NCBI GenBank assembly: GCA_024228575.1
Contig: JAAETH010000548.1
Span: forward strand, 1-46,490
Length of the DNA stretch: 46,490 nucleotides
Direction of reading: 5' to 3'
Source of the DNA: Actinomycetes bacterium
GTDB taxonomy: Bacteria > Actinomycetota > Acidimicrobiia > Acidimicrobiales > Poriferisodalaceae
Part shown: one piece after another, positions 1 through 9,233 of the stretch
Layout: the number at the start of each line of letters is the position of its first letter
Numbering within the stretch: the first letter of the stretch is position 1
The notes under the pieces: generated by a model
Database searches by the model: none
The model's input: only the letters and a program-made list of their open reading frames with translations
What the model was told of the DNA's origin: nothing
Position numbers and translations under genes: made by a program

Positions 1-52
<52 letters not shown>

Positions 53-123
53 TCGATGGAAAGATCAGTATGGCGACCGATGCGCCCAGTTGCAACCTGC
101 CGTCGCTACAACCTGCGACCCGG

Positions 124-1725
124 TCAGCCGGTCCGCCTGAGAACCCGGCCGGAATGGTCCGATGATCGTTCGCCTCCGCTGAAGGCGACCGCACCGTTGA
201 CCAGCACGTGATCGATGCCGTCGGCATACACCGTGGGATTCGAGAAGGAGGAGTTGTCGCGCATCGCAGCCAGGTCGAAGACGACGACATCGGCAGCGAA
301 CCCCTCTGCCAAGTAGCCGCGATCGGCCAACCCGAGCCGATCGGAGGGCAACCCGGTGAGACGACGTACACCGTCCTCGAGCCCGAGCACCTGCTCGTCG
401 CGCACATAGTGCGCCAGAAACTTGGCCACCCAGTTGTATCCGAGCACACCCATCATCCGACCCGCCAAGGGGCCATCGTTGGCCATCGCCATCGTGTCGG
501 ACTCGACCGAACAAAGTGGATGTTCGAGAGCCAACCTGTTGTCCTCCTCGGCGAAGGCCTCACCTGTCAACATCAGCCCCTTCAATCCCGGTCCCTCCTC
601 GACAAGCAGGTCGAAGATGGTGTCCCAACCACTGCTCGTATTCCGCTCGATCGTCAACTCGTCGATCGTGCGACCAGCGAGGTTGCCGTTGGCCGAACAC
701 GCGAGCAGACGGATTCGGTCCCACCGCTCTTCAACCGCCAGCTGCCACATGGGTAGTGAGTTGTCCCTCAGCCGCCGTCGCCCATCGGCTGTCCCGAGCA
801 GTTCGAGCAGTTCGTCATTCGAGAGCCGGAACGACCACGCCGGCAACAGGGAGGTGGCAGCCGTGTGGTTCCAGTTGGTCGGCATCATGTCCATGGCGAC
901 ATCGACACCCTCTTCGCGGGTCCACTCGATCATCTGAAGGGTGTTGCGCAGGGCGTGCTCGGGCCGCCCGTATTTGGGATTGATGTGCGAGATCTGCGGC
1001 CGCACACCGGTATCGCGGGCCACATCGAGCGCCTCACCGAAACCGACGAAGTAGCGCAGATCGCGATTGCGCGAGTGGGTGGCGTAGATCCCGTCGACAT
1101 CGGCGACGGCACCACACAGGGAGGCGAGCTCGTCGTAGGTCGCCGACTTCCCAGGGTGATACTCCAACCCGGTGGTGAATCCGAATGCGCCCTCCTCGAG
1201 CGATTGGCGAAGCATCCGCTCCATCTCGGCGATCTCGTCGTCGGTGGCCGGACGGGGTTCGTTCGGGCCCATCACGGCGGTGCGCAGCGCTCCGTGACCG
1301 ACCATCCCAACCACGTTGGTGGCGATGTGAGCATCATCCATCGCCTCGAGCAGTTCGCCGTAGGTGTGCCAGTGCCCGTGTTCCCAGGAACCGATCTGGG
1401 CGAACAGAGCCGCTCGGTTGTGGGGCGTGCAGGGCGCCAGGCTGATTCCGCATTGGCCGATGGCTTCGGTGGTCACACCCTGGCGGATCTGACTCTCGGC
1501 TCGCGGGTCGACAAAGTGGGCCATGTCGCTATGGGTGTGGATGTCGATGAACCCGGGAGCGACCACCTTGCCCGAAGCATCGATCTCGACTGCGGCCTCG
1601 GCACCGGACAGGTCGTCGATGACGACAACACGCCCATCGGTGACAGCAACATCGTTGACCGAGCCCGTCCGACCGCTGCCATCGACGACAAGGCCTCCCC
1701 GAATGAGAACGTCGAAGCTGGCCAT
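124..1725 (-). CDS. N-acyl-D-amino-acid deacylase / D-aminoacylase-like amidohydrolase
   Basis: A 533-residue member of the amidohydrolase superfamily, probably a zinc-dependent cytosolic enzyme hydrolysing N-acyl-D-amino acids or a related amide. Visible features are an N-terminal beta-sandwich strand (FDVLIRGGLVVDGSG), the metal motif HTHSD near residue 65, the QCGIS segment, GHGALR, EYHPGKSATYDEL, THSRNRD, ISHINP, and a C-terminal VFDLAAMRD/HVLVNG return to the beta-sandwich. Length fits the family (about 480-570). The start is ATG 1725, because a TACGGT box lies 5 nt upstream and the longer frame runs into the PIG-L gene. The exact substrate cannot be read from sequence. The upstream PIG-L deacetylase is on the same strand but separated by about 70 nt. 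Confidence 0.85.
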   Translation of the reverse strand: MASFDVLIRGGLVVDGSGRTGSVNDVAVTDGRVVVIDDLSGAEAAVEIDASGKVVAPGFIDIHTHSDMAHFVDPRAESQIRQGVTTEAIGQCGISLAPCTPHNRAALFAQIGSWEHGHWHTYGELLEAMDDAHIATNVVGMVGHGALRTAVMGPNEPRPATDDEIAEMERMLRQSLEEGAFGFTTGLEYHPGKSATYDELASLCGAVADVDGIYATHSRNRDLRYFVGFGEALDVARDTGVRPQISHINPKYGRPEHALRNTLQMIEWTREEGVDVAMDMMPTNWNHTAATSLLPAWSFRLSNDELLELLGTADGRRRLRDNSLPMWQLAVEERWDRIRLLACSANGNLAGRTIDELTIERNTSSGWDTIFDLLVEEGPGLKGLMLTGEAFAEEDNRLALEHPLCSVESDTMAMANDGPLAGRMMGVLGYNWVAKFLAHYVRDEQVLGLEDGVRRLTGLPSDRLGLADRGYLAEGFAADVVVFDLAAMRDNSSFSNPTVYADGIDHVLVNGAVAFSGGERSSDHSGRVLRRTG

Positions 1726-1730
1726 GGCGA

Positions 1731-1736
1731 ACCGTA
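1731..1736 (-). promoter_or_regulatory. TACGGT -10-like box, leaderless promoter candidate
   Basis: TACGGT lies 5 nt before the ATG at 1725. It matches the TANNNT box repeatedly found just upstream of starts in this window. No clear -35 is seen. Confidence 0.45.
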
Positions 1737-1796
1737 GCCGCTGAGCAGTTCGCAGTGGTTTGGCAGTCGCCAGCCCTGCGACCCCGAAGGGTTCAC

Positions 1797-2534
1797 TCAA
1801 GCCGTGCTGACGACCTTGAATGCCTCGGCGACACGACCCCGATCGAAGCGGGCCTGCTCGGCGGTGCCCTCGCCCCACTCGCGCAGGAGTTCTGGCAGAC
1901 GGTCGCCCATCTTCTCGGTCTGGCTCTTGTGGGCCCGCAGCGCTTCGACCTTGCGATCGAACACGTCGGTAATGTCGATGAATCGGTCGGGATCCAGACC
2001 CGTCACCCACACCTCTGGCACCGGGTGGGGTTCGAGACCCTCTTCGAGCAACTCGGGGAAAGCCCGCGGGTTTCGGCTGTCGGGGTAGACCGCCGAAATG
2101 GTTGCCTCGCCGGTTGCGAGGTGGTCGGGGTGGCTGCCATAGATACGGTTCAGGTTGCGGACCGCAGACTGGGTGACGACCACGCTGGGCATCGTCATAC
2201 GAATGATCCGCGAGATGTCGCGGCGCAGGTTCAGGTCGGCCACGACCGCACCGTCGGGATGTCCAAGCCAATGCAGTTCGGAGACTCCGACGATGCCGGC
2301 AGCCTCGGTTTGTTCCCTCTGCCTCAGCTCTGCCAACTGTTCGGCAGGCACCGTCATGTCGTCGTCGCCCGCTTCACCGCTGGTGACAAGGCAGTAGACG
2401 ACCTCTGAGCCCGCATCGGTCAACGATGCGATGGTGCCCGCCGTGCCGAAGTCGATGTCGTCGGGATGAGCCACGACCACGAGCACCTTTGGAGGCGCGT
2501 CGATAGGACCATCGGCCGTGAGAATCTGGCCCAT
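1797..2534 (-). CDS. PIG-L (LmbE-like) deacetylase
   Basis: A 245-residue PIG-L family zinc-dependent N-deacetylase. In actinobacteria this family includes MshB and Mca (mycothiol synthesis and mycothiol S-conjugate amidase). The diagnostic AHPDD motif occurs near residue 22, and the second metal motif HPDH near residue 135 (GSHPDHLAT). The start ATG overlaps the TGA stop of the upstream UPF0182 gene by one base (TGATG), so translation is probably coupled. Whether it acts on mycothiol precursors or another acyl amino sugar is not decidable here. Confidence 0.85.
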   Translation of the reverse strand: MGQILTADGPIDAPPKVLVVVAHPDDIDFGTAGTIASLTDAGSEVVYCLVTSGEAGDDDMTVPAEQLAELRQREQTEAAGIVGVSELHWLGHPDGAVVADLNLRRDISRIIRMTMPSVVVTQSAVRNLNRIYGSHPDHLATGEATISAVYPDSRNPRAFPELLEEGLEPHPVPEVWVTGLDPDRFIDITDVFDRKVEALRAHKSQTEKMGDRLPELLREWGEGTAEQARFDRGRVAEAFKVVSTA

Positions 2535-5524
2535 CAGGCAGATGCTTCCGAGGTCGTGGTCGTGCTGGCGACCTCGGCCTCGAGTTCCTCTCGCGCCTGA
2601 TCGAGAAGCTCCTCGGCTCGTGTGACGGCGTCCTGATATGCGGCGAGGTCGCCCTCTCGCAAGGCGACATCGGCTTCCTCGAAGGCCATCGATGCTGCCT
2701 CGAGCAGCCCGGCCACCGAGTCGATCGGGATCGTCGTCGCCGGGCCCTCGCCGTCGGAATCGTCGGGTGTTTCACCGTCGGTGGAGTCGGGTTCCTCGCC
2801 ATCGGCGGGAGTTGGCACAAAGTCGGCTCGACCGATGTCGACCATCTCGGGGGAGAGACCGGGAACGAGCTCGGCCAGAGCTTCCTCGAACGTCGGACGC
2901 ATGACCACCTGATCGCCGAGACCGACGATGACCTGCTCGAGTTCGGGGACCGCTGTACCACCCGTGGCCTCGACGAAGAGAGGGCGCACGTACAACAACG
3001 AGTTCTCGATCGGAACGAGCAGCAGGTTTCCCGGCCGGACCTTCGATCCGCTGTCGTTCAGCAGGGTGAGCGTCTTGGAGATGTCTTCCTCGGTGAGGAT
3101 GTTCGAGTTGAAGATCGCCGGACCATCGACCTGCCTGTCGGAGGGCATCTCGAAGACTTCCAACTGGCCGTACTTGCCCGGGTCGGAGTGGGCGATCATG
3201 AACCCGGACAGGTCCTTGCGTGTGTCGTTCTCGGAGAACGGCACAAACGGACGGAAGTTCAAGAACGACACCTCGTCCTCGTTGGGCAGACGCATCAGCA
3301 GGTATTGGGGGGCGATACGTTCCTCGGACGTCGAGACCAACCCGGTCTCGGAATCGGTCTGTGTTGTTTGATCGGGTGAAACACCGATCTCGTCGCCCGG
3401 GTCCTGGGCCACACTCCAGCGCCCCACGGCGTCGTAGAACTCGCGTCCATCGTCGATGCGGTACAGGCCCCACATGTTCGTCTGAACCCGGAAGAGGTCC
3501 TCGGGATAGCGGAACTGAGCCTGCAACAAATCGGAGGGGTCCTCTTCGGAGAACAGGTCTGGGAACATGCCGCGATAGCTGCGGACCAGGGGGTCTGTCT
3601 CGTCGATGACGAAGAACTCGACCGAACCGTTGTAGGCGTCGACGACCACCTTCACCGAGTTGCGCACATAGTTGAACTTGCGGCTGAGACCGCTGCTGCT
3701 GTCGATCTCGCGGGTCTCGGCCCTTTGGGAATAGGGATATCGGTCCGTGGTCGTGAAGGCGTCGATGATCCAGAACAGGCGGCCCTCGACGAGCGCCGGA
3801 TAGGGATCGGCGTCGTAGGCCAGGAAAGGAGCCAGCTCGTTGACACGTTCCTCGATGTCTCGGATGTACACGATGCGGCTGTCGCCGGTGATCTGGCCCG
3901 AGATCAGCAGGTTCGTGTCGGCGAACCGCAGTGCATAGGCCGCCCTGCGGAAGAACCCACCGATCTCGACGCCGCCCGTGCCGGCGTAGCGCGTCTGTTG
4001 TGTTGTGTCTTCGGATGTCTGGTAGTCGACCTCGTCGCGCTTTGCGCCGACGATCGCGTAGCTGCCAAGGCCCTCGCCGTAGTAGATGCCCGGCTGTTCG
4101 ACCTGAAGAGCGGGTGCGTTCGATGGCGATCGGGTGGGGATGTCGCCGACGACAAACTCGGGACGGCCCGCGATGACATCGTTGGCCGGTGCGACGGTGA
4201 GGCTGTAGCCGTGGGTGAACGCAACGTGTTCGCTCTCCCAGCTCTTGGTGGGGAGGCCGTCGAGCAACAACTCGCGAGCCGACAACACGACCTGGGTCAC
4301 CTGGCCGTCGACGACGTAGCGATCCACGTCGACGTCGCGGAATTGATAGAAGCCCCTGACACCCTGCAGCTGGTTGAAGGTGTCGTCGATGATGGCCGGG
4401 TCGAGCAGGCGAACGTTTGTGACCGTGTCGAGGTTGTTGACCACCTGGGTTGCAGAGAGGTCCGATTCGTAGGCGAACTCGCGCTCGACCACCTCGTCGA
4501 GGCCAAAGGCCCGTCTGGTGGCCTCGATGTTGTGAGTTATGTAGGGCTCTTCACGATTCGACTCGTCGGGGATGACCTGGAAGCGCTGCACGATGGCCGG
4601 ATAGGCCGTACCGGCGATGGTCGCGACAAGCGCCCACAAGCCCACGGCAATGATCGGGTAGGTGAACCCGCGCCGCCAGATGTTGAAGATGAGCAAACCG
4701 AACGAGAACAAGCTGATGATGATCAACAGCCGGATGGCCGGAAGCTGGGCATGTACTTCGGTGAAGGAAGCACCGTCGACAAACCCTCTGGTGGAAAGGG
4801 TCAGCTCGTACTGATCGAGCCAGTAGCCGGCAGCCCGAACCAGGGCCAGCATGCCGAGCAACAGCGAGAGATGGCCCTTGACCGCGGCCGAGACGCGTTT
4901 GCCCGACGCTTGCTGAAGCCGGATGCCGCCATTCAGGTAATGGGCGACTGCGGTGACGACGAAGATGATGAAGAACGCAGCGAACAGCCACCCGACCAGG
5001 TACGACAGGAACGGCAGCTGGAATACGTAGAAGCCGATGTCTCGGCCGAACAAGGCGTCCTCGATACCAAACTCTTCTGAGTTCGTGAACAAGAGCCACT
5101 CTCGCCACTGCGACGAAACACCCACGCCGGCGATGAGGCCGAGCAGCAGCGAGACGACAACACGGACCAGGCCCGTGCGATGGCCGATCATCGCGTGATA
5201 GCGCTCGACCAGCTCTTCTTCTGGGCCACGCGGCCTGACGGCAGGCCCCAACCTGTCGGCTACCCAGAGGTTCGCCAGAGTCAGCACGAAGAACACGGTT
5301 GTGAACAGCAGGGCCAGCATTACCTGCGAGAAGATGACCTTGCGCCACACCGAGGTGAAGCCAAGGGAATCGAACCACAAGTACTCGGTATAGAAGCCAG
5401 CCAAGCCGCGCAGCGAGATCAGCAGCACGAAGGCGGCTATGGCCACCAGCGCAATGAGGATCCGACGACGGTTGCTGGGGCCTTGGCCGCGGCGAGCGGC
5501 CCTCATCTCATCCGGTGGACGCAT
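2534..5524 (-). CDS. UPF0182 family integral membrane protein
   Basis: A 996-residue protein of the UPF0182 family, widespread in actinobacteria and cyanobacteria, function unknown. The N-terminal third has about seven hydrophobic segments (the first near residues 23-43, after the basic stretch RRAARRGQGPSNRRR). A large, probably extracytoplasmic domain follows, containing typical family phrases such as PYITHNIEATRRAFGL, WIIDAFTTTDRYPYS and NYVRNSVKVVVDAYNG. The C-terminus is an Asp/Glu/Thr-rich linker plus a helical coiled segment. ATG 5524 is used; a second ATG seven codons in is an alternative. The TAGCCT box 9 nt upstream overlaps the stop codon of the preceding gene. Confidence 0.92.
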   Translation of the reverse strand: MRPPDEMRAARRGQGPSNRRRILIALVAIAAFVLLISLRGLAGFYTEYLWFDSLGFTSVWRKVIFSQVMLALLFTTVFFVLTLANLWVADRLGPAVRPRGPEEELVERYHAMIGHRTGLVRVVVSLLLGLIAGVGVSSQWREWLLFTNSEEFGIEDALFGRDIGFYVFQLPFLSYLVGWLFAAFFIIFVVTAVAHYLNGGIRLQQASGKRVSAAVKGHLSLLLGMLALVRAAGYWLDQYELTLSTRGFVDGASFTEVHAQLPAIRLLIIISLFSFGLLIFNIWRRGFTYPIIAVGLWALVATIAGTAYPAIVQRFQVIPDESNREEPYITHNIEATRRAFGLDEVVEREFAYESDLSATQVVNNLDTVTNVRLLDPAIIDDTFNQLQGVRGFYQFRDVDVDRYVVDGQVTQVVLSARELLLDGLPTKSWESEHVAFTHGYSLTVAPANDVIAGRPEFVVGDIPTRSPSNAPALQVEQPGIYYGEGLGSYAIVGAKRDEVDYQTSEDTTQQTRYAGTGGVEIGGFFRRAAYALRFADTNLLISGQITGDSRIVYIRDIEERVNELAPFLAYDADPYPALVEGRLFWIIDAFTTTDRYPYSQRAETREIDSSSGLSRKFNYVRNSVKVVVDAYNGSVEFFVIDETDPLVRSYRGMFPDLFSEEDPSDLLQAQFRYPEDLFRVQTNMWGLYRIDDGREFYDAVGRWSVAQDPGDEIGVSPDQTTQTDSETGLVSTSEERIAPQYLLMRLPNEDEVSFLNFRPFVPFSENDTRKDLSGFMIAHSDPGKYGQLEVFEMPSDRQVDGPAIFNSNILTEEDISKTLTLLNDSGSKVRPGNLLLVPIENSLLYVRPLFVEATGGTAVPELEQVIVGLGDQVVMRPTFEEALAELVPGLSPEMVDIGRADFVPTPADGEEPDSTDGETPDDSDGEGPATTIPIDSVAGLLEAASMAFEEADVALREGDLAAYQDAVTRAEELLDQAREELEAEVASTTTTSEASA

Positions 5525-5533
5525 ACAGAATTG

Positions 5534-5539
5534 AGGCTA
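5534..5539 (-). promoter_or_regulatory. TAGCCT box embedded in upstream stop codon
   Basis: TAGCCT lies 9 nt before the UPF0182 ATG. Its first three bases are the TAG stop codon of the DivIVA-domain gene (5537-5539). Confidence 0.4.
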
Positions 5540-7675
5540 CTGGCCCGTTGGAACGACGAGGCATCGACACCCAGCAGTCACGGGTGGAACTACGTGTCCC
5601 GACGGGAACTGTGATCCGGCGGGCACCTCGCCGGCGGCAGCGTTCTCGGCACACTCGGCAACCGGGCAACCTCCGCCGCGCGTCGCCCACCGAACCCGCG
5701 CCCCAGGGGGCAACGTCGACAGGACACCAAGATTGAATGCCGCTGTGGTCGCCTGCCGGGCGACCTCTTCGACACGATCGCGGCGCCATTCGCGATAGAC
5801 ACCGCGGATGTGTGCGTCGAGGTTGTCTTCGCCGAGCTCGACGAGGTTCGCAACACGGCGGCGCAGAGCTCCGCCTACATCGGCTGAGACGGCCATCTCG
5901 ACGGCGCTGAGATCGAGGTCAAATGCGGTGCCCTGCTGTCCCCGGTGGCCTGCCTCAGCGAGCACACTCGAAATCGCGCCGCCGAACACGGGAGAATCGT
6001 TGGGAAGCAGGTCATCGACCGACCCTGGGTGATCGACCCTGCGATGAGCGTCAAGCACCTCGTTCAGCTGATCGGCGAGCGCACGTTTGAGACCCGACGA
6101 CGCTGACGACTTCAGATCGGCCATGTCGTCGACTGCCTGGAACAGTTCGGCTTCGGTCCAAGCTGCTGCGCGAACCTGGACCGGTTGGGGCGCAGCCTGC
6201 TCTGGTTCCTCGATACTGGCTGCGGGGACATGGGCGGAATCGACTCCGGCCACAGCCGACGCGATGGAGCGCGAGGAACGAATGCGCTTGAAGAGCTCGT
6301 CGATGTTGCTGTCGCGGAGACCGAACAGCGGAGGTGACTCGGTGTGTTCGGGAACCGGCCCGTCGTCGAGCAGGTCGGGAAGAATGGGTGGCTCGTCGTC
6401 GACGCTGACGCCGGCTTCCAGCTCGGCCACAGCCGCCTCCACCTCATCGACCGGTTGCTCCTCAGAAGCCTCGTCCTCTGGCGTGTCCGCGTCGGCAGCA
6501 GCAGTCGTGTCGGTAGGTTCGTCAACCCGGTCGTCAAGAACGTTCGACTCGGTGGTCGGCGGTGTCGCAGGCATGGCGCTGTCGATCATGGTGTCGATGA
6601 CCAATGCATCGAGATCGACGCCAGATTCCTGGCCTATCGAATCGGCGATGTCGACTGCCTCGGCTGGCTCGACGTCGTCGATGTTTCGCAGCGGCTCGAT
6701 CTGAGGAACGGTGCCAGGCGGGGGCTCTGGTCGACGTTCTCGCTGGACGATGGTCCGCCGGGCGGCCTCGCGACGCTCGCGGGTTGTAGTGACGGTGTCG
6801 ACATCGTGCGTTGGGTCGATTGTGCCTTCGGCAGCGCCACCGGAATCGTGGTTGGGTTCCTCGGAATCGACGGTCTCGGACTCCGTGACCGTCAACGGTT
6901 TCACCTCTGGCGCTGCGGCCTCGACAACCGCTACGTCGTCTTCGGCATCGGAATGATCGAACGCCTCTGCGGCCGAGATGGCCGCATTGCGCGCATCGTC
7001 GACCGAGGTGTCGAGAACGCGGACCGATGAGTCGAGCAGGCTTCGCAACTCGTCGTAGGTCTCGCTCAGCTGATCGATGCCGGCTCGCAGCTGGATGATC
7101 TCGCGCCGCGCCCGTTGACGGCGCCCCGCCAGATCCATCAGGACCTGCTTGCGAGCGGTCTTCGCCTCCTCGACCACACCCCTGGCGTAGTCGAATGCCT
7201 CGGTACGGGTCCTCGAGGCAGCCTCGACCGAAGCGGTGTGCCGTGACTTTGCGTCCTCCTCCAGATCAAACACACGTCTCTCGGCCGCTTCGACGACATC
7301 GGCACCGTCCTGCTGGGCAGCAGAACGAATCTCGGCCGCTTCGGCTCTTGCCTCGCGCAACATGCGCTCGACATTTTCCTCGGCTCGACTCTGGATGTCT
7401 CGACCGGCATCCTCGGCGGTCCTCAGGACACGAGCGGCCTCCTCGCCGAGGTATTCGGTGACTTCATCGCGGCTCATCCGCGGGCGATCGGACGGCTGAT
7501 GCCTGGCGACCACGAGTTCGGAACTGAGGCGCACGACCTCGTCGCTCAGGCGAGCGATCTCAGAGGCAGCGGAGCGAAGGAAGGCACGAACCTCGCGGAC
7601 GTCATATCCACGAAACCCGTGAGAGAAGTCTTGGGACGCGACCTCGTCAGGTATCAGTCTCGACGTCTCGGCCAT
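5537..7675 (-). CDS. DivIVA-domain coiled-coil protein with phage-head-protein-like C-terminus
   Basis: A 712-residue protein. Residues 1-45 form a DivIVA/Wag31-type N-terminal domain (IPDEVASQDFSHGFRGYDVREVRAFL). A long Ala/Glu/Arg coiled coil follows (about 45-235), then an acidic, low-complexity Pro/Asp/Glu linker (about 240-480) and a folded helical C-terminal domain (about 510-712). The last 45 residues carry a Cys/His cluster: C670, C675, H694, C703 and C705, in the order CPVAEC ... FPSGHVVPP ... CRCLVVP. That pattern resembles the end of SPP1 gp7/Mu gpF minor head proteins (CPxC ... PPxHxxCRC). DivIVA proteins organise polar growth and division; the role of this tail is unknown. ATG 7675 is preceded by TACCCT 8 nt upstream. 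Confidence 0.8.
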   Translation of the reverse strand: MAETSRLIPDEVASQDFSHGFRGYDVREVRAFLRSAASEIARLSDEVVRLSSELVVARHQPSDRPRMSRDEVTEYLGEEAARVLRTAEDAGRDIQSRAEENVERMLREARAEAAEIRSAAQQDGADVVEAAERRVFDLEEDAKSRHTASVEAASRTRTEAFDYARGVVEEAKTARKQVLMDLAGRRQRARREIIQLRAGIDQLSETYDELRSLLDSSVRVLDTSVDDARNAAISAAEAFDHSDAEDDVAVVEAAAPEVKPLTVTESETVDSEEPNHDSGGAAEGTIDPTHDVDTVTTTRERREAARRTIVQRERRPEPPPGTVPQIEPLRNIDDVEPAEAVDIADSIGQESGVDLDALVIDTMIDSAMPATPPTTESNVLDDRVDEPTDTTAAADADTPEDEASEEQPVDEVEAAVAELEAGVSVDDEPPILPDLLDDGPVPEHTESPPLFGLRDSNIDELFKRIRSSRSIASAVAGVDSAHVPAASIEEPEQAAPQPVQVRAAAWTEAELFQAVDDMADLKSSASSGLKRALADQLNEVLDAHRRVDHPGSVDDLLPNDSPVFGGAISSVLAEAGHRGQQGTAFDLDLSAVEMAVSADVGGALRRRVANLVELGEDNLDAHIRGVYREWRRDRVEEVARQATTAAFNLGVLSTLPPGARVRWATRGGGCPVAECAENAAAGEVPAGSQFPSGHVVPPVTAGCRCLVVPTGQ

Positions 7676-7683
7676 GTATCAGC

Positions 7684-7689
7684 AGGGTA
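7684..7689 (-). promoter_or_regulatory. TACCCT -10-like box
   Basis: TACCCT lies 8 nt before the ATG of the DivIVA-domain gene, consistent with a leaderless or very short-leader transcript. Confidence 0.4.
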
Positions 7690-7695
7690 CGTGAA

Positions 7696-8832
7696 TCAGG
7701 CAGCCGGCGCGAGGCTCGCGTCCTGAAGAAACTCGAGCCCGTTTCCACCCCGGACCGCGAGCTCACGAACCGCATCGGCGAATGTGTCCACCGCTACTAC
7801 CTCGAGTTCGTCTCCAGCAGCCTCAGCAGCAGCCTCGTAGTTCGCGGCGGGCACGAGGAACAGATCGATTCCCGCCCTCCGGACAGCATGCGCCTTCTGT
7901 TCGACACCACCGATCGCAAGCACAGCTCCGGCCAGATTGATCTCGCCGGTCGTGGCAACCTCGATACCACCGGTCAACTCGCCCTCCGTCAGCAGGTCGA
8001 ACATCGACAACGTCAGGGCCAAACCCGCTGAAGGTCCACCGACCGACGACGTGTTCACCTCGATCTCGAACGGGAGATCGACCAGGTCGATGCTCTGTTG
8101 GATGTTCACACCCATCAGGGCGCGACCCGGGACATCGCTCTCCCCGAGCACAACCACCAGTTCCAATCTCTCGGATTCGAGTTCGTCGTCTTGTGTGACA
8201 TCGTCGATGGGACGCATCACAATCAGGTCGAGCTCGGCTCCGGGCTCGCGGGCCCGGATCTGGTCGACCAGGTCCTGCTGGGCGATGATCTGGAGGCCTC
8301 CCGCCTCGACGACGACGTCGCCACGCTCGAGCACGCCATTCGCCCCGGAGTCAGGCTCGACACCGACGATGAGAGCACCGTTGGGATCGATCACGTCGTA
8401 GCCGAGGTGATCGAGAGCGACCCGCTTGGCAACTTCCTGCGACGCTGTCATCATCGCCAGGTTTCGTTCGCGCTGCTGATCGCGGGATTGTCCTTGAAGT
8501 ACCAGATCCTCGTCGATGAGCTCGACCGAGCTGTCGAACCATGCCCCGATGTACTCGAGAACGGACAACTCGCCGGTGAGGCGAACCGTGGTGAAGAAGA
8601 TCTCGCCATCGCTCGGAAACTCCTCGGTTCCCTCGACCTCGATGAGCGCCTCGAGTGGCGTGGCCGAACCCGGGGCCTGGGAGAAATAGGGGACGGTGAC
8701 CAACGACATCGTCACCAACGCGACACCCACGAGACCAACACCAATAGCCAGAAAACGAGAAGCGTTCAGCCCACCGGGCCGACGGGTCGGCACAGTGGGT
8801 AGAGTTTCATGAACAGTGTCGGAATCGGTCAT
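7696..8832 (-). CDS. YlbL-type PDZ/Lon-fold (S16) membrane-anchored protease
   Basis: A 378-residue protein with one N-terminal transmembrane segment (LAIGVGLVGVALVTMSLVTV), a PDZ-like region around residues 140-205 (ALIVGVEPDSGANGVLERGDVV) and a C-terminal Lon-type S16 peptidase domain. The Ser-Lys dyad is visible: Ser268 in SVGGPSAGLA and Lys313 in GGVEQKAH. The catalytic domain probably faces outside the membrane. Residues are numbered from ATG 8832. The frame is open to an upstream GTG/ATG (8907, 8871), but MTDSDTVHE at 8832 is the most natural start, with GGGAGG about 14 nt upstream. The start is therefore moderately uncertain. Confidence 0.86.
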   Translation of the reverse strand: MTDSDTVHETLPTVPTRRPGGLNASRFLAIGVGLVGVALVTMSLVTVPYFSQAPGSATPLEALIEVEGTEEFPSDGEIFFTTVRLTGELSVLEYIGAWFDSSVELIDEDLVLQGQSRDQQRERNLAMMTASQEVAKRVALDHLGYDVIDPNGALIVGVEPDSGANGVLERGDVVVEAGGLQIIAQQDLVDQIRAREPGAELDLIVMRPIDDVTQDDELESERLELVVVLGESDVPGRALMGVNIQQSIDLVDLPFEIEVNTSSVGGPSAGLALTLSMFDLLTEGELTGGIEVATTGEINLAGAVLAIGGVEQKAHAVRRAGIDLFLVPAANYEAAAEAAGDELEVVAVDTFADAVRELAVRGGNGLEFLQDASLAPAA

Positions 8833-8963
8833 CTCGTTCAACTGGCCCTCCCGAGCCGACCTCCAGCCTGCCATGATTCTGCCGATGGACACCTGCGCCC
8901 CGACCACCGGGACACACGCTTCAATCGACCCATCGACCGAAATCGACTAAGTCAACAGCAACG

Positions 8964-9233
8964 ATGGACAATTCGCCCACCAATAACAGAACCCACAGAC
9001 CGGGCGACCCCGTTCCCGCCAAGGCTCCACCTCCCCCGACGACCGGTTGGGCCGGGCGCCGCAACCGCACGCGATCCTGGAACGAGCGGTACAGACCGGC
9101 GCCTCTCTGGAAACGACTCTTCTCGGTGATCGCCCTCGGGTCGATCTCGATTGCATCCGGCATCATGATCGCGACCCTTGTCGCTGCAGCCATCACAGCG
9201 GCTGCCATCGCCCTTCAATCACTGTTCACGTGA
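8964..9233 (+). CDS. small single-TM hypothetical protein
   Basis: An 89-residue protein with a Pro-rich hydrophilic N-terminus, a basic patch (WNERYRPAPLWKR) and one hydrophobic C-terminal helix (about residues 52-86, Ala/Ile-rich). It is not recognised as a named family. Its TGA stop lies inside the GTGA that starts the following HEAT-repeat gene (4-nt overlap), so the pair is probably translationally coupled and works together. Confidence 0.65.
   Translation: MDNSPTNNRTHRPGDPVPAKAPPPPTTGWAGRRNRTRSWNERYRPAPLWKRLFSVIALGSISIASGIMIATLVAAAITAAAIALQSLFT

Noticed and set aside
3725-5080. 451-codon plus-strand open frame inside UPF0182
   Set aside because: Antisense shadow of UPF0182, which has unmistakable family motifs on the minus strand.
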